The notes: generated by a model not told the origin, from the sequence alone. 27,630 bases of DNA from Ruminococcaceae bacterium UBA794 (GCA_002304735.1 DBIU01000076.1:1-27630), one strand, 5' to 3'. Counted from the stretch's first letter, positions 8,561 through 16,100 are shown. Numbers and translations are program-made.

Positions 8561-9580
8561 TCAATAGATTGTTTCGTCCTCGGAAAGAACGTCCTCGAGC
8601 TTGTCGATGTTCTCGAGAACCTTTCCCGTGCCGTCCGCAACGCAGTCGAGCGGTCTTTCGGCGATTTTCACAGGCATTCCCGTTTCATCGTGAATAAGCT
8701 TGTCAAGACCGCGCAGGAGAGCGCCGCCGCCCGCAAGCATAATTCCGCTTTCGATGATATCCGCGGCAAGCTCGGGCGGGCATTTTTCGAGAGTCGTCTT
8801 TATCGCGTCGATAACGTGAGAAAGCGGCTCGGAAAGCGCTTCTCTGACTTCCTCGCTTGTGATTGTGATATTCTCGGGCAAGCCGTTGAGCAAATTGCGT
8901 CCGCGAATGTCCATAACAGGCTCTTTGTCGTCCGTTTTCGCGGCGGAGCCTATTCCCGTCTTGATATTCTCGGCGGTTCTTTCGCCGATAAGCAGGTTAT
9001 ATTTCTTCTTGATATAATTGATGATAGCGGAATCGAACTCATCTCCCGCAACTCTTACGGAACGCGCGGTTACAATGCCCCCGAGCGAAATAATCGCAAC
9101 CTCGCTCGTGCCGCCGCCGATATCGACAATCATACTTCCCATAGGCTCCGCAACGGGCAGTCCCGCGCCGATTGCCGCCGCCATAGGCTCCTCGATGATA
9201 GAAACGCGCTTCGCGCCCGCCTGCTGAGCGGCTTCCTTAACGGCTCTGCGCTCGACCTCGGTTACTCCGGACGGGATACAGATGATAACTCTCGCCTTTC
9301 CTCTGCCCTTGAGCGCCTTTTTGATGAACTGACCGAGCATAATCGACGTCATATCGAAATCCGCGATAACGCCGTCCTTAAGCGGTCTTACGGCGGTAAT
9401 CGAGCCGGGAGTACGTCCGATAACGTCCTTTGCCTCCTGACCGACATAGCGCACCTGACCCGCCTTTTTGTCAACCGCGACAACAGACGGCTCGCGGATA
9501 ATAATTCCCTTTCCTCTCATATAAACGAGCGTATTCGCCGTTCCGAGGTCTATTCCGATATCCTTGCTTACACCAAACAT
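8561..9580 (-). CDS. mreB: Cell shape-determining actin homologue MreB
   Basis: A 339-residue actin-fold protein with phosphate-1 motif DIGIDLGTANTLVY near the N-terminus, phosphate-2 motif DIGGGTSEVAIISLGG, and the adenosine motif near the C-terminus (GIMLAGGGALLRGLD). MreB filaments under the membrane direct side-wall synthesis. It is the first gene of the mreB-mreC-mreD-mrdA operon and starts with GGAGG, 7 nt before the ATG at 9578-9580. Upstream is a leader of about 160 nt that folds into a strong compound structure, behind an extended -10 promoter. Confidence 0.97.
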   Translation of the reverse strand: MFGVSKDIGIDLGTANTLVYMRGKGIIIREPSVVAVDKKAGQVRYVGQEAKDVIGRTPGSITAVRPLKDGVIADFDMTSIMLGQFIKKALKGRGKARVIICIPSGVTEVERRAVKEAAQQAGAKRVSIIEEPMAAAIGAGLPVAEPMGSMIVDIGGGTSEVAIISLGGIVTARSVRVAGDEFDSAIINYIKKKYNLLIGERTAENIKTGIGSAAKTDDKEPVMDIRGRNLLNGLPENITITSEEVREALSEPLSHVIDAIKTTLEKCPPELAADIIESGIMLAGGGALLRGLDKLIHDETGMPVKIAERPLDCVADGTGKVLENIDKLEDVLSEDETIY

Positions 9581-9610
9581 TTATTAATCCTCCGAATGTA
9601 TAAAATATAT

Positions 9611-9724
9611 AACAACGCATAACCTAGCCAATCAACGCCGGACAGGCGAGAAAGGTGCAGATGCTAGGAAGCGGTGTTTCGGCTAGGCTTTGTGCCTGCC
9701 GAAATTCCGCTGACAACGCAGATG
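9611..9724 (-). ncRNA. Structured 5' leader of the mreB operon (unassigned RNA element)
   Basis: The leader can form a long hairpin of about 16 bp: arms 9670-9674/9707-9711, 9677-9683/9698-9704 and 9685-9688/9694-9697, with a 5-nt loop. Beside it, helix CCTAGC/GCTAGG (9623-9628/9663-9668) encloses a small hairpin (9636-9639/9645-9648). The octamer ACAACGCA occurs at both edges (9612-9619 and 9713-9720), and GCAGATG is repeated at 9657-9663 and 9718-9724. I do not recognise a known riboswitch class. No T-tract follows before the mreB start, so if it is regulatory it more likely acts on translation or stability. Confidence 0.5.
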
Positions 9725-9743
9725 TGCCTTTATCGACAGTCCG

Positions 9744-9777
9744 ATTATATTATAGCATTATTTTGTTCGCGTTACAA
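9744..9777 (-). promoter_or_regulatory. Promoter of the mreBCD-mrdA operon
   Basis: The minus strand reads TTGTAA (9772-9777), a 17-nt spacer and TATAAT (9749-9754), with TG one base before the -10 box (extended -10). A second overlapping TATAAT lies at 9744-9749. Transcription would start near 9742, giving a leader of about 160 nt. Confidence 0.75.
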
Positions 9778-9840
9778 TATATTATTTATCATAATTTTTA
9801 CATTTTTACACAAACTTTTTTGTGATTTTAACCAAATCGC

Positions 9841-9883
9841 AGCAAAAGAAAGCGGCAGCCGAAACCGACCGCCGCTTTTTGGT
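9841..9883 (-). terminator. Bidirectional-looking terminator after the zinc-finger gene
   Basis: A perfect 8-bp stem AAAGCGGC/GCCGCTTT (arms 9849-9856 and 9871-9878) with a 14-nt loop is followed on the minus strand by TTTCTTTT. It ends the small membrane protein gene before the mreB promoter. Confidence 0.75.
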
Positions 9884-9896
9884 TATTTTGCCGTAA

Positions 9897-10289
9897 TCAA
9901 GATTTTGGTGTGTCGCACTTTTCGCAGTATTTTCGAGTGCCGAAATTAGAATATCCGCAAGTAGGGCATTTCCAATAATCCGACGCCTGACTTGCCGCTA
10001 AAAGGGACGCTTTGCCGTTCGATGCCTCGCTTGACGAAGTTGAACCCGGAATGCTGAGGGTTTGAGCGCCGTTTCTCGACATTGTTTCAAGAAGCTCGCG
10101 ACTTCTTCTGATGTTTTCAGACTTTTCCACAGACATACCGAAAGCCGAAAAAATAATCAAAGTCGCAATCCAGCCGCCCAGCATAACCAAAAATTCCCAG
10201 CCCTTGACCGAGGTGCCGAAAACTATTGACAAAACAAAGCCGGCAACAATCCCAATCCACAAAACTACCTTGCTGATTTTCGTAAACAT
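9897..10289 (-). CDS. Two-pass membrane protein with C-terminal RanBP2-type zinc finger
   Basis: A 130-residue protein of unknown function. Two membrane helices (about 8-25 and 34-52) are followed by a charged and Ser/Ala-rich linker and a zinc finger at the C-terminus. W106, C108, C111, N115, C122 and C125 match W-x-C-x2-C-x3-N-x6-C-x2-C exactly, the RanBP2-type zinc finger pattern better known from eukaryotes. I chose the ATG at 10287-10289 because it has a GGGAGG ribosome site. A longer reading frame back to 10355 begins upstream of the predicted transcription start. It is divergent from the XRE regulator and is a possible regulatory target of it. Confidence 0.75.
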   Translation of the reverse strand: MFTKISKVVLWIGIVAGFVLSIVFGTSVKGWEFLVMLGGWIATLIIFSAFGMSVEKSENIRRSRELLETMSRNGAQTLSIPGSTSSSEASNGKASLLAASQASDYWKCPTCGYSNFGTRKYCEKCDTPKS

Positions 10290-10343
10290 ATAATTTCCTC
10301 CCAAAAAATGTAAAAATTTGTCGGTTTTTTCAACCTTAATTCG

Positions 10344-10372
10344 ATTATAGCACATTTTTTCGGAAAAGTCAA
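10344..10372 (-). promoter_or_regulatory. Strong promoter of the zinc-finger membrane protein gene
   Basis: The minus strand reads TTGACT (10367-10372), a 17-nt spacer and TATAAT (10344-10349), with an extended TG. This is nearly consensus and places the transcript start near 10337. Confidence 0.8.
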
Positions 10373-10396
10373 TGCTATATTAACTATTTTATCCAA

Positions 10397-10438
10397 TTAT
10401 TATATTATGTTGTTTTTGTTAATATAATAACTTAAAAT
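10397..10438 (+). promoter_or_regulatory. XRE gene promoter with a perfect inverted-repeat candidate operator
   Basis: The arms TTATTATATTA (10397-10407) and TAATATAATAA (10420-10430) are a perfect 11-bp inverted repeat with a 12-nt spacer. A weak -35 (TTGTTT, 10410-10415) and a -10 (TAAAAT, 10433-10438) 17 nt apart overlap it, so the right half-site lies inside the promoter spacer. This is the expected layout for autorepression by the XRE protein encoded immediately downstream. The A+T-rich composition makes some chance symmetry possible. Confidence 0.55.
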
Positions 10439-10455
10439 AGAAGCAGGTGATGAAA

Positions 10456-10791
10456 ATGGAAAATAAATTCTTTAAATACGGGGAACGTCTGCGCGCTTTG
10501 CGCAAGGAGCGCGGTTTATCCCAAGAGGAAGTCGCTCTGCGGGCGGAGATAACGCCGTCTTATTACGGACAGCTTGAACGCGGAACGGCAAATCCCACGG
10601 TTTCCATACTTGAAAAAATATGCGATGTTATGGGATTTTCAATAAGTGATATATTTACTGAAACAAACACAAATCTGCTTGGAATTGACGCGCTCTCAAT
10701 GCAGATTCTCCAACAGCTTCACGGAAAATCCGAGCGTGAAAAGGAGATTGCGCTGTCCTTGATAAAGACCGCGTTTAATCTGCAAAAATAA
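10456..10791 (+). CDS. XRE-family (Cro/CI-type) transcriptional regulator
   Basis: A 111-residue protein. The N-terminal helix-turn-helix domain (about 8-65) has the family signature GERLRALRKERGLSQEEVA...ITPSYYGQLERG...P. The rest is a short helical region likely used for dimerisation. The length resembles small single-domain regulators of housekeeping clusters or mobile elements. I chose the ATG at 10456 because it stands 5 nt after AGGTGA, although in-frame GTG (10447) and ATG (10450) codons precede it. It has its own promoter with a palindromic candidate operator, and a terminator follows. The regulated gene is not shown by the sequence. Itself and the divergent zinc-finger gene are the best guesses. 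Confidence 0.88.
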   Translation: MENKFFKYGERLRALRKERGLSQEEVALRAEITPSYYGQLERGTANPTVSILEKICDVMGFSISDIFTETNTNLLGIDALSMQILQQLHGKSEREKEIALSLIKTAFNLQK

Positions 10792-10800
10792 GTGTACAAA

Positions 10801-10842
10801 AAAATCCCCTGCCGTAAAGCAGAGGATTTTCGTTTTATTTAT
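10801..10842. terminator. Bidirectional terminator between XRE gene and ackA
   Basis: A 12-position stem with one mismatch (arms 10801-10812 and 10819-10830, AAAATCC...CTGC against GCAG...GGATTTT) sits between the converging genes. T-rich tracts follow in both directions. Confidence 0.8.
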
Positions 10843-10854
10843 CGAAGCCCTTAA

Positions 10855-12060
10855 TTACTTGTTCTTTTCAACCATTTCCTTGGTATCTCTTGCGATAAGA
10901 AGCTCCTCGTTCGTCGGAACAATCCAGACCTCGACCTTGCTGTCGGGGGCGGAAATCTTCGCAAGCTTGCCGCGCAGACCCGCGTTCGCCTTTTCATCAA
11001 GCTTAATTCCGAGGAAGTCCATATTCGCGCATACATCGGCGCGCAAGTCGTCGGAATTTTCGCCGATACCGCCCGTGAAAATAACCGCGTCAAGTCCGTT
11101 CATAATCGCAGCGTACGAACCGATGTACTTCTTAATCTCATAACGGAGCATTTCGCCCGCAAGCTTCGCTTTCTTGTCGCCGTGTTCCGCGGCAGCGGTA
11201 ATATCGCGGTTGTCCGAAGAAATTCCGGAAATTCCGAGGAAGCCCGACTTCTTGTTGAGGTAATCGCTCATCTCGGAAGCGGAGAGATGAAGCTTGTTTT
11301 CGATAAACGTAACCGCGGACGGGTCGACGCAGCCCGAGCGCGTTCCCATAATAACGCCGTCGAGAGGCGTGAAGCCCATCGAGGTATCAATCGACTTGCC
11401 GCCTTCAATCGCGGTGATTGACGAACCGTTTCCGAGGTGGCAGGAAACAATCTTGAGGTCCTTTACGTCCTTGCCCATAGCGTCCGCAAGCGCCTGTGAA
11501 ACAAATCTGTGAGAAGTGCCGTGGAAGCCGTACTTTCTGACGTGATACTTCTCATAGCACTCGTACGGCATACCGAACATATAAGCCTTTTCGGGCATCG
11601 TCTGGTGAAACGCGGTGTCGAAAACGACAACCTGAGGCGTGCCGGGAGTGATAACCTTCTTGCAGGCTCTGAGCGCGAGCGCGTGCGGGTGGTTATGTAC
11701 GGGAGCAAGCTCCGCGAGGTCGTCGATTTGCTGAATAACGTCGTCGTCAACGAGAGTCGTCTTGCTGAAGCGCTCCGCGCCCTGTACTATTCTGTGTCCT
11801 ACCGCGGCGATTTCGCTCATAGAACCGATAACGGCAGCCTCGCCCGTCGTGAGAACCTCGACAAGCTTCTCGAAAGCCTCGGTGTGGGTCGGGAAATCGC
11901 AGTCGATATCAACCGTTCTTCCGTCGAAAGCGGTGTGCTTTATGTGTCCGCCGATGCCGATGCGGTCGCAGTTTCCCTTTGCAATAACGCTCTCGTCGTC
12001 CATATCGAGAAGCTGATATTTAAGCGAAGAGCTTCCCGCGTTGATTACCAGAATTTTCAT
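10855..12060 (-). CDS. ackA: Acetate kinase
   Basis: A 401-residue protein of normal length, in the ASKHA phosphotransferase superfamily. Seen: INAGSSSLKYQL at the N-terminus, the HNHPHALA region, FDTAFHQTMP with the family's transition-state residues, VSCHLGNGSS, and IMGTRSGCVDP. It interconverts acetyl phosphate plus ADP and acetate plus ATP, the energy-yielding last step of acetate fermentation. The partner phosphate acetyltransferase gene is not in the window. It is divergent from tmcAL, whose product consumes acetate and ATP. The ribosome site AAAGGA lies about 11 nt before the ATG (12058-12060). Confidence 0.97.
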   Translation of the reverse strand: MKILVINAGSSSLKYQLLDMDDESVIAKGNCDRIGIGGHIKHTAFDGRTVDIDCDFPTHTEAFEKLVEVLTTGEAAVIGSMSEIAAVGHRIVQGAERFSKTTLVDDDVIQQIDDLAELAPVHNHPHALALRACKKVITPGTPQVVVFDTAFHQTMPEKAYMFGMPYECYEKYHVRKYGFHGTSHRFVSQALADAMGKDVKDLKIVSCHLGNGSSITAIEGGKSIDTSMGFTPLDGVIMGTRSGCVDPSAVTFIENKLHLSASEMSDYLNKKSGFLGISGISSDNRDITAAAEHGDKKAKLAGEMLRYEIKKYIGSYAAIMNGLDAVIFTGGIGENSDDLRADVCANMDFLGIKLDEKANAGLRGKLAKISAPDSKVEVWIVPTNEELLIARDTKEMVEKNK

Positions 12061-12118
12061 CTTAACATTTTTCCTTTCATAATCCGTTTTTTTGCATTAA
12101 AAGCAAATACCAAATATT

Positions 12119-12147
12119 ATTTTAGAACATTTCGTGAAAAAAATCAA
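12119..12147 (-). promoter_or_regulatory. Promoter of ackA
   Basis: The minus strand has TTGATT (12142-12147), a 17-nt spacer and TAAAAT (12119-12124). The start would leave a leader of roughly 50 nt. Confidence 0.7.
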
Positions 12148-12176
12148 GTATTTTTCCGAAAATTTATAAAAATTTA

Positions 12177-12205
12177 TTGATTTTGTTGGGAAAATGTTGT
12201 AAAAT
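12177..12205 (+). promoter_or_regulatory. Promoter of tmcAL-murL-murD2
   Basis: The plus strand has TTGATT (12177-12182), a 17-nt spacer and TAAAAT (12200-12205). Both boxes and the spacing are identical to the divergent ackA promoter. Confidence 0.7.
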
Positions 12206-12256
12206 AGTAAAAAGATAATTATGTTTCGGCAATCCCGTTCCCTCGGAGGTGTATTT

Positions 12257-13408
12257 ATGAAAATCGCCGCTGTTATAAGCGAGTACAACCCATTTCATTT
12301 CGGTCACAAATATCTGCTCGACGAAACGCGAAAAGCGGGCGCAACCCACATTGTAAGCGTTATGAGCGGCAATTTCGTTCAGCGCGGCGATTTTGCGATA
12401 TTCGACAAGTATTCGCGTGCCAAAACCGCTCTGGAAAACGGCTCGGACCTTGTGATAGAGCTGCCCGCGAGATATTCGCTGATGTCGGCGGAGGGCTTTG
12501 CGAGGGGCGCTGTGAGCTTGATTACCGCGCTGGGCTGCGTCAATATGCTCTCGTTCGGGAGCGAAAGCGGCGATGTTTCCGCGCTGAAAGAGGCTTCGGG
12601 AGCAATCGAATACTGCGTTAAAAGCGACAAATTCGACCTTATGATAAAGCGCGGAAAAAGCTATCCCGCGGCGCTTCAGGACGCGCTTCGGGAGTATTAC
12701 ACGCCCGATGTTTCCGAGGTTGTCGCTTCTCCGAATAATACTCTTGCGATTGAGTATCTCGGCGCGCTCGACGATATCGGAAGCCGCATTGAGCCGTTCA
12801 CCGTGAAGCGCGAGGGCGCGGGCCACGACGAGGATAACGACGGCGTTTTCGCCTCCGGTTCATCGATTAGAAAGAAAATTCTCGCGGGAGAGGATTATTC
12901 CGCGTTCGCGCCTGTTCTGAACGAGCCGAGCGCCGATATTCGCCGCCTTGAACGCGCAATTCTCGCGAAGCTGAGAACGATGCGCAAAGACGATTTCGAC
13001 CAAATCTTCGACTGTGCGAACGGGCTTGGCGAACGGCTTTTCAAGGCGGTCAGAAAGGCGGGAAGCTTCGAGGAGCTGCTTTTCCTCGCGAAAACGAAGC
13101 GTTATACTCTCGCGAGGATTAGAAGGGCTTCGCTGTGCGGTTTTCTCGGCATTACAAAGTCGATTTCCGCCGAACCGCCCGCTTATATCCACATTCTCGG
13201 AATGAACGCGCGCGGACGTGAAATTCTCGCGGCGGCGAACCCGCAAATTCCCGCTGATACATCTCTCAAAGCGCTTTCGCAGACTTCCCGCGCCGCTCTC
13301 AGACAGGCTAATTTTGAAGCAAGGCTCGGCGATATCTACTCGCTTGCGTTTGAACAGCCGAGAGCCTGCGGCTGCGATTTCACGGCAAAGCCCGTTATTT
13401 TGGAGTGA
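12257..13408 (+). CDS. tmcAL: tRNA(Met) cytidine acetate ligase TmcAL
   Basis: A 383-residue nucleotidyltransferase-fold protein. The N-terminus AAVISEYNPFHFGHKYLL carries the HxGH-type ATP site (H14, H17), followed by MSGNFVQRGDFAIFDKYSRAK and the SGSSIRK motif, all diagnostic of TmcAL (formerly YlbM). It activates acetate with ATP to acetyl-adenylate and makes N4-acetylcytidine at the wobble base of elongator tRNA-Met. The start is the ATG at 12257, 7 nt after GGAGG. A further upstream start adds 12 residues foreign to the family. Its stop overlaps the start of murL. Pairing with acetate kinase is common in Firmicutes and fits its use of acetate. Confidence 0.93.
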   Translation: MKIAAVISEYNPFHFGHKYLLDETRKAGATHIVSVMSGNFVQRGDFAIFDKYSRAKTALENGSDLVIELPARYSLMSAEGFARGAVSLITALGCVNMLSFGSESGDVSALKEASGAIEYCVKSDKFDLMIKRGKSYPAALQDALREYYTPDVSEVVASPNNTLAIEYLGALDDIGSRIEPFTVKREGAGHDEDNDGVFASGSSIRKKILAGEDYSAFAPVLNEPSADIRRLERAILAKLRTMRKDDFDQIFDCANGLGERLFKAVRKAGSFEELLFLAKTKRYTLARIRRASLCGFLGITKSISAEPPAYIHILGMNARGREILAAANPQIPADTSLKALSQTSRAALRQANFEARLGDIYSLAFEQPRACGCDFTAKPVILE

Positions 13409-14763
13409 AAAACGGCATAAATTCTACCAAGGGGGGCGGTTTTACGGGACTTTACGAGCAGCTTCGAGAAAAGCACAAAACCTTTGTTTACTATGATTAC
13501 ACGCTTGAAAACGGCGTTCTTACCTATCATTTCGGCATTGACGGCTATGATTTTTACCCGACCTGGACGTTTCCGTTCGAGCTTGAAAAGCTTGATTACG
13601 ACCGCGAACAGGCGGACAGAATTATGTTCTCGCTCGGAATGGCGGAGCTTGTTTCCTACTGGAAATGCTGCTGTGCGCCGAAGGTTGAAATTCGCTGCGG
13701 CGGGCTTTCCGAAAAGCAGAAAAACTGGTGGAAAAAGCTCTATTTCAACGGTCTTGGCGAGTTTTTTTACCGCAACGGAACAGACGCGGATTTCGACGGC
13801 TTTATGACAATCGAAGCGCCCGCGCCGCTCCCCGAAAAGCGCTTCAAGCCGCGGCTTTCGGGTGCGCTTGTGCCTGTCGGCGGCGGCAAGGACAGCGCGG
13901 TTACGCTTGAGCTGCTGAAAAAAGCGGGCGAGGACGTCACGCCGTTCGCGATTAACGGAAGAAAAGCGATTTACGGCTGTATAGAAGCCGCGGGGATTGC
14001 TCCCGAAAAGAGCGTTATCTTCAAGCGGACAATCGACAAAACGCTTCTCTCGCTCAACAAAGCGGGCTATCTCAACGGTCACACGCCGTTTTCAGCCGTC
14101 GTTGCGTTTTCGGCGGTATTGTGCGGCTGTTTTCTCGGGAAAAAATACGCGGTGCTCTCGAACGAAAGCAGCGCGAACGAAACCTACGTCGACGGGAAAA
14201 ACGTCAATCATCAATACAGCAAATCAACCGAATTTGAGCGCGATTTCCGCGAATACTGCAAGGACGCTTTTTCCGACTGTACCGAGTATTTCAGCCTGTT
14301 AAGACCGCTTTCCGAGTGGCAGATTGCGCGCGAATTTGTGAAATATCCGCGATATTTTCCTGTTTTTCAGAGCTGCAACCTCGGCGGGAAAACCGATATC
14401 TGGTGCTGTAACTGCGCGAAATGCCTATATGTGTATATTTTGCTCGCGGCTTTCCTCGACGACAGCGCGCTTTTCGGGATTTTCGGCTGCGATATGCTGC
14501 AAAAAACCGAGCTTTCGGATATGTTCGACGGGCTTATGCTCGACGGCGAGGATAAGCCGTTCGAGTGCGTCGGCACGAAAAACGAGGTCCGCTTGGCGCT
14601 TGCAATGGCGCTCGAAAAAAGGCGCGTCAGCCCGCCGCCGCTGCTTAAGCGGTTTGCGGAGAAATTTCCCGATTATAAGCCCGCAGAGCTTTCGGGCTTC
14701 TTCGACAGGGACAACTTCGTTCCCGAAAAATTCTTACCTTATGTGGAGATGACTGCTTTATGA
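13405..14763 (+). CDS. murL: UDP-MurNAc-L-Ala-L-Glu epimerase MurL
   Basis: A 452-residue protein that I recognise as MurL. In the characterised Xanthomonas system MurL inverts the terminal L-glutamate of UDP-MurNAc-L-Ala-L-Glu to D-glutamate, using ATP. Seen: an N-terminal domain beginning near FVYYDYTLENGVLTYHF, a PP-loop-like nucleotide site VPVGGGKDSAVT (K162), SNESSANE, and a Cys-rich segment WCCNCAKCLY. The GTG start at 13405 overlaps the tmcAL stop by 4 nt, and a GGAG runs directly into it. The first in-frame ATG would remove about 70 family-typical residues, so the exact start is uncertain. The 3' end overlaps murD2 by 4 nt (ATGA). Tight coupling with murD2 supports the call. Confidence 0.88.
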   Translation: MKNGINSTKGGGFTGLYEQLREKHKTFVYYDYTLENGVLTYHFGIDGYDFYPTWTFPFELEKLDYDREQADRIMFSLGMAELVSYWKCCCAPKVEIRCGGLSEKQKNWWKKLYFNGLGEFFYRNGTDADFDGFMTIEAPAPLPEKRFKPRLSGALVPVGGGKDSAVTLELLKKAGEDVTPFAINGRKAIYGCIEAAGIAPEKSVIFKRTIDKTLLSLNKAGYLNGHTPFSAVVAFSAVLCGCFLGKKYAVLSNESSANETYVDGKNVNHQYSKSTEFERDFREYCKDAFSDCTEYFSLLRPLSEWQIAREFVKYPRYFPVFQSCNLGGKTDIWCCNCAKCLYVYILLAAFLDDSALFGIFGCDMLQKTELSDMFDGLMLDGEDKPFECVGTKNEVRLALAMALEKRRVSPPPLLKRFAEKFPDYKPAELSGFFDRDNFVPEKFLPYVEMTAL

Positions 14764-16067
14764 ATTACGACGTTCTCAAACCCATTTTCAAAGACAAAAG
14801 AGCCGTTGTTTTGGGGCTTGGACGCGAGGGAAAATGCTGGCTCGACATTATCCGCGGGCTTTCCTGCTGCCGTGAAATCGCAGTTGCCGATATGAACCCG
14901 CTGGAGCTTGAAATCCGCGACGTAACGCCTGTTTCGGGCGACAATTATCTCGAAATCTGCAAGGAATACGACATCATTCTTCAATCGCCCGGCGTTATTA
15001 TCAAGGACGCTTACGACGACGATACAAAGGATAAAATCCTGTCGCAGACAGAGCTTCTGATGCGGCTTCACCCGTGCAAAATCATCGGAGTTACCGGCAC
15101 GAAGGGCAAGTCCACGACAGCTTCGCTTATCTATCACTTCCTCAAAAGCTGCGGAATAAAGACTATGCTCATCGGAAATATTGGCGTGCCGCCGCTCAGA
15201 CGGCTTGAGGAGATGACTCCCGATACCGTCGCGGTATGCGAAATGAGCTGCCATCAGCTTGAATTTGTGCGCCATTCGCCCGATATCGCGGTTTTGCTCA
15301 ACATTTTCCCCGAGCATCTCGACCACTATGTTTCATTTGACGCTTACGCAGCGGCGAAGCGCAATATAGTGCGGTTTCAGACAAACGAGCAGCTTGCTTT
15401 CGTTAACCGCGAGCTGCTTCCCGCGGAAACGGCGGCTAATCTCAAAACGCTTTCCTACGGAAGCGAAGCCGATATTTGGACGGACGGAACGGATATTTTT
15501 ATGTACGGCGAGAAAATTCCCGCCGAGAATATCACAACGCTTCTGCGCGGAAAACACAATCTCTACAATATCGCGGCGGCGCTTGCGGCGGCAGTCGCGG
15601 CGGGCGCGGACAAGGAAACCTGCCTGAAGTCGCTCGGCGCGTTCAAGGGACTTGAGCACAGGCTTGAATACGTCGCAACAAAAAACGGCGTGGAGTACAT
15701 CAACGACAGCATAAGCACCGTTCCCGAGGCGACAATCGCCGCCGTTAACGCGTTTGACGGCACGGACTGCCTTATTCTCGGCGGAATGGACAGAGGTATT
15801 CCGTATGACGAACTCGGCGATTTCCTCAACACGGGCGCGGTCGAGAACGTAATTCTGCTCCCCGACAGCGGACGGAGAATAGCCCGCCTTATCACAAACA
15901 CGCACGTTAACGTGATAAACGCGGCGGATATGGAGGAAGCCGTCAAATTCGCTTCACGATGCGCGAAAACGAGAGTTATCCTCTCGCCCGCCGCCGCAAG
16001 CTACGGCTTTTACCGCAATTTCGAGGAGCGCGGCAGAGATTTCAAGCGGCTTGTAAACGAGCTTTAA
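14760..16067 (+). CDS. murD2: UDP-MurNAc-L-Ala:L-glutamate ligase MurD2
   Basis: A 435-residue Mur ligase. It has the N-terminal Rossmann-like UDP domain (AVVLGLGREGK), the ATP site GVTGTKGKSTT with K117, EMSCHQLE, LNIFPEHLDHY, NDSISTVPEAT, and the C-terminal domain ending LSPAAASYGFYRNFEERG. These mark the MurD branch. Its direct coupling to MurL indicates the MurD2 subtype, which adds L-Glu, not D-Glu, to UDP-MurNAc-L-Ala. Together the two would give normal D-Glu-containing peptidoglycan without glutamate racemase. Whether the genome also has murI and a canonical murD cannot be seen here. An ordinary MurD function is the alternative but explains the MurL neighbour poorly. Confidence 0.88.
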   Translation: MNYDVLKPIFKDKRAVVLGLGREGKCWLDIIRGLSCCREIAVADMNPLELEIRDVTPVSGDNYLEICKEYDIILQSPGVIIKDAYDDDTKDKILSQTELLMRLHPCKIIGVTGTKGKSTTASLIYHFLKSCGIKTMLIGNIGVPPLRRLEEMTPDTVAVCEMSCHQLEFVRHSPDIAVLLNIFPEHLDHYVSFDAYAAAKRNIVRFQTNEQLAFVNRELLPAETAANLKTLSYGSEADIWTDGTDIFMYGEKIPAENITTLLRGKHNLYNIAAALAAAVAAGADKETCLKSLGAFKGLEHRLEYVATKNGVEYINDSISTVPEATIAAVNAFDGTDCLILGGMDRGIPYDELGDFLNTGAVENVILLPDSGRRIARLITNTHVNVINAADMEEAVKFASRCAKTRVILSPAAASYGFYRNFEERGRDFKRLVNEL

Positions 16068-16073
16068 TATGGG

Positions 16074-16100
16074 AAAGCGCCATAAAAAGGCGCTTTTTCC
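16074..16100 (+). terminator. Terminator after murD2
   Basis: A perfect 8-bp stem AAAGCGCC/GGCGCTTT (arms 16074-16081 and 16089-16096) with a 7-nt loop lies 6 nt after the murD2 stop and runs into TTTTTCC. A second weaker hairpin, GCCGCC/GGCGGC (16157-16162/16180-16185) followed by GTTTT, may back it up. Confidence 0.8.

Noticed and set aside
8261..9622. Long plus-strand open frame opposite mreC and mreB
   Set aside because: Antisense shadow of two certain genes caused by codon bias. The translation resembles nothing and has no ribosome site.
9611..9742. Known cyclic dinucleotide or other common riboswitch in the mreB leader
   Set aside because: The conserved core sequences I know for these classes are not present, so only an unassigned structured leader is claimed.
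9674..9949. Short plus-strand open frame across the mreB leader
   Set aside because: It runs through the promoter, the folded leader and a terminator hairpin, and lacks a ribosome site.
13336..14082. Minus-strand open frame opposite tmcAL and murL
   Set aside because: Antisense shadow. The sense frames carry conserved motifs with overlapping stop and start codons.
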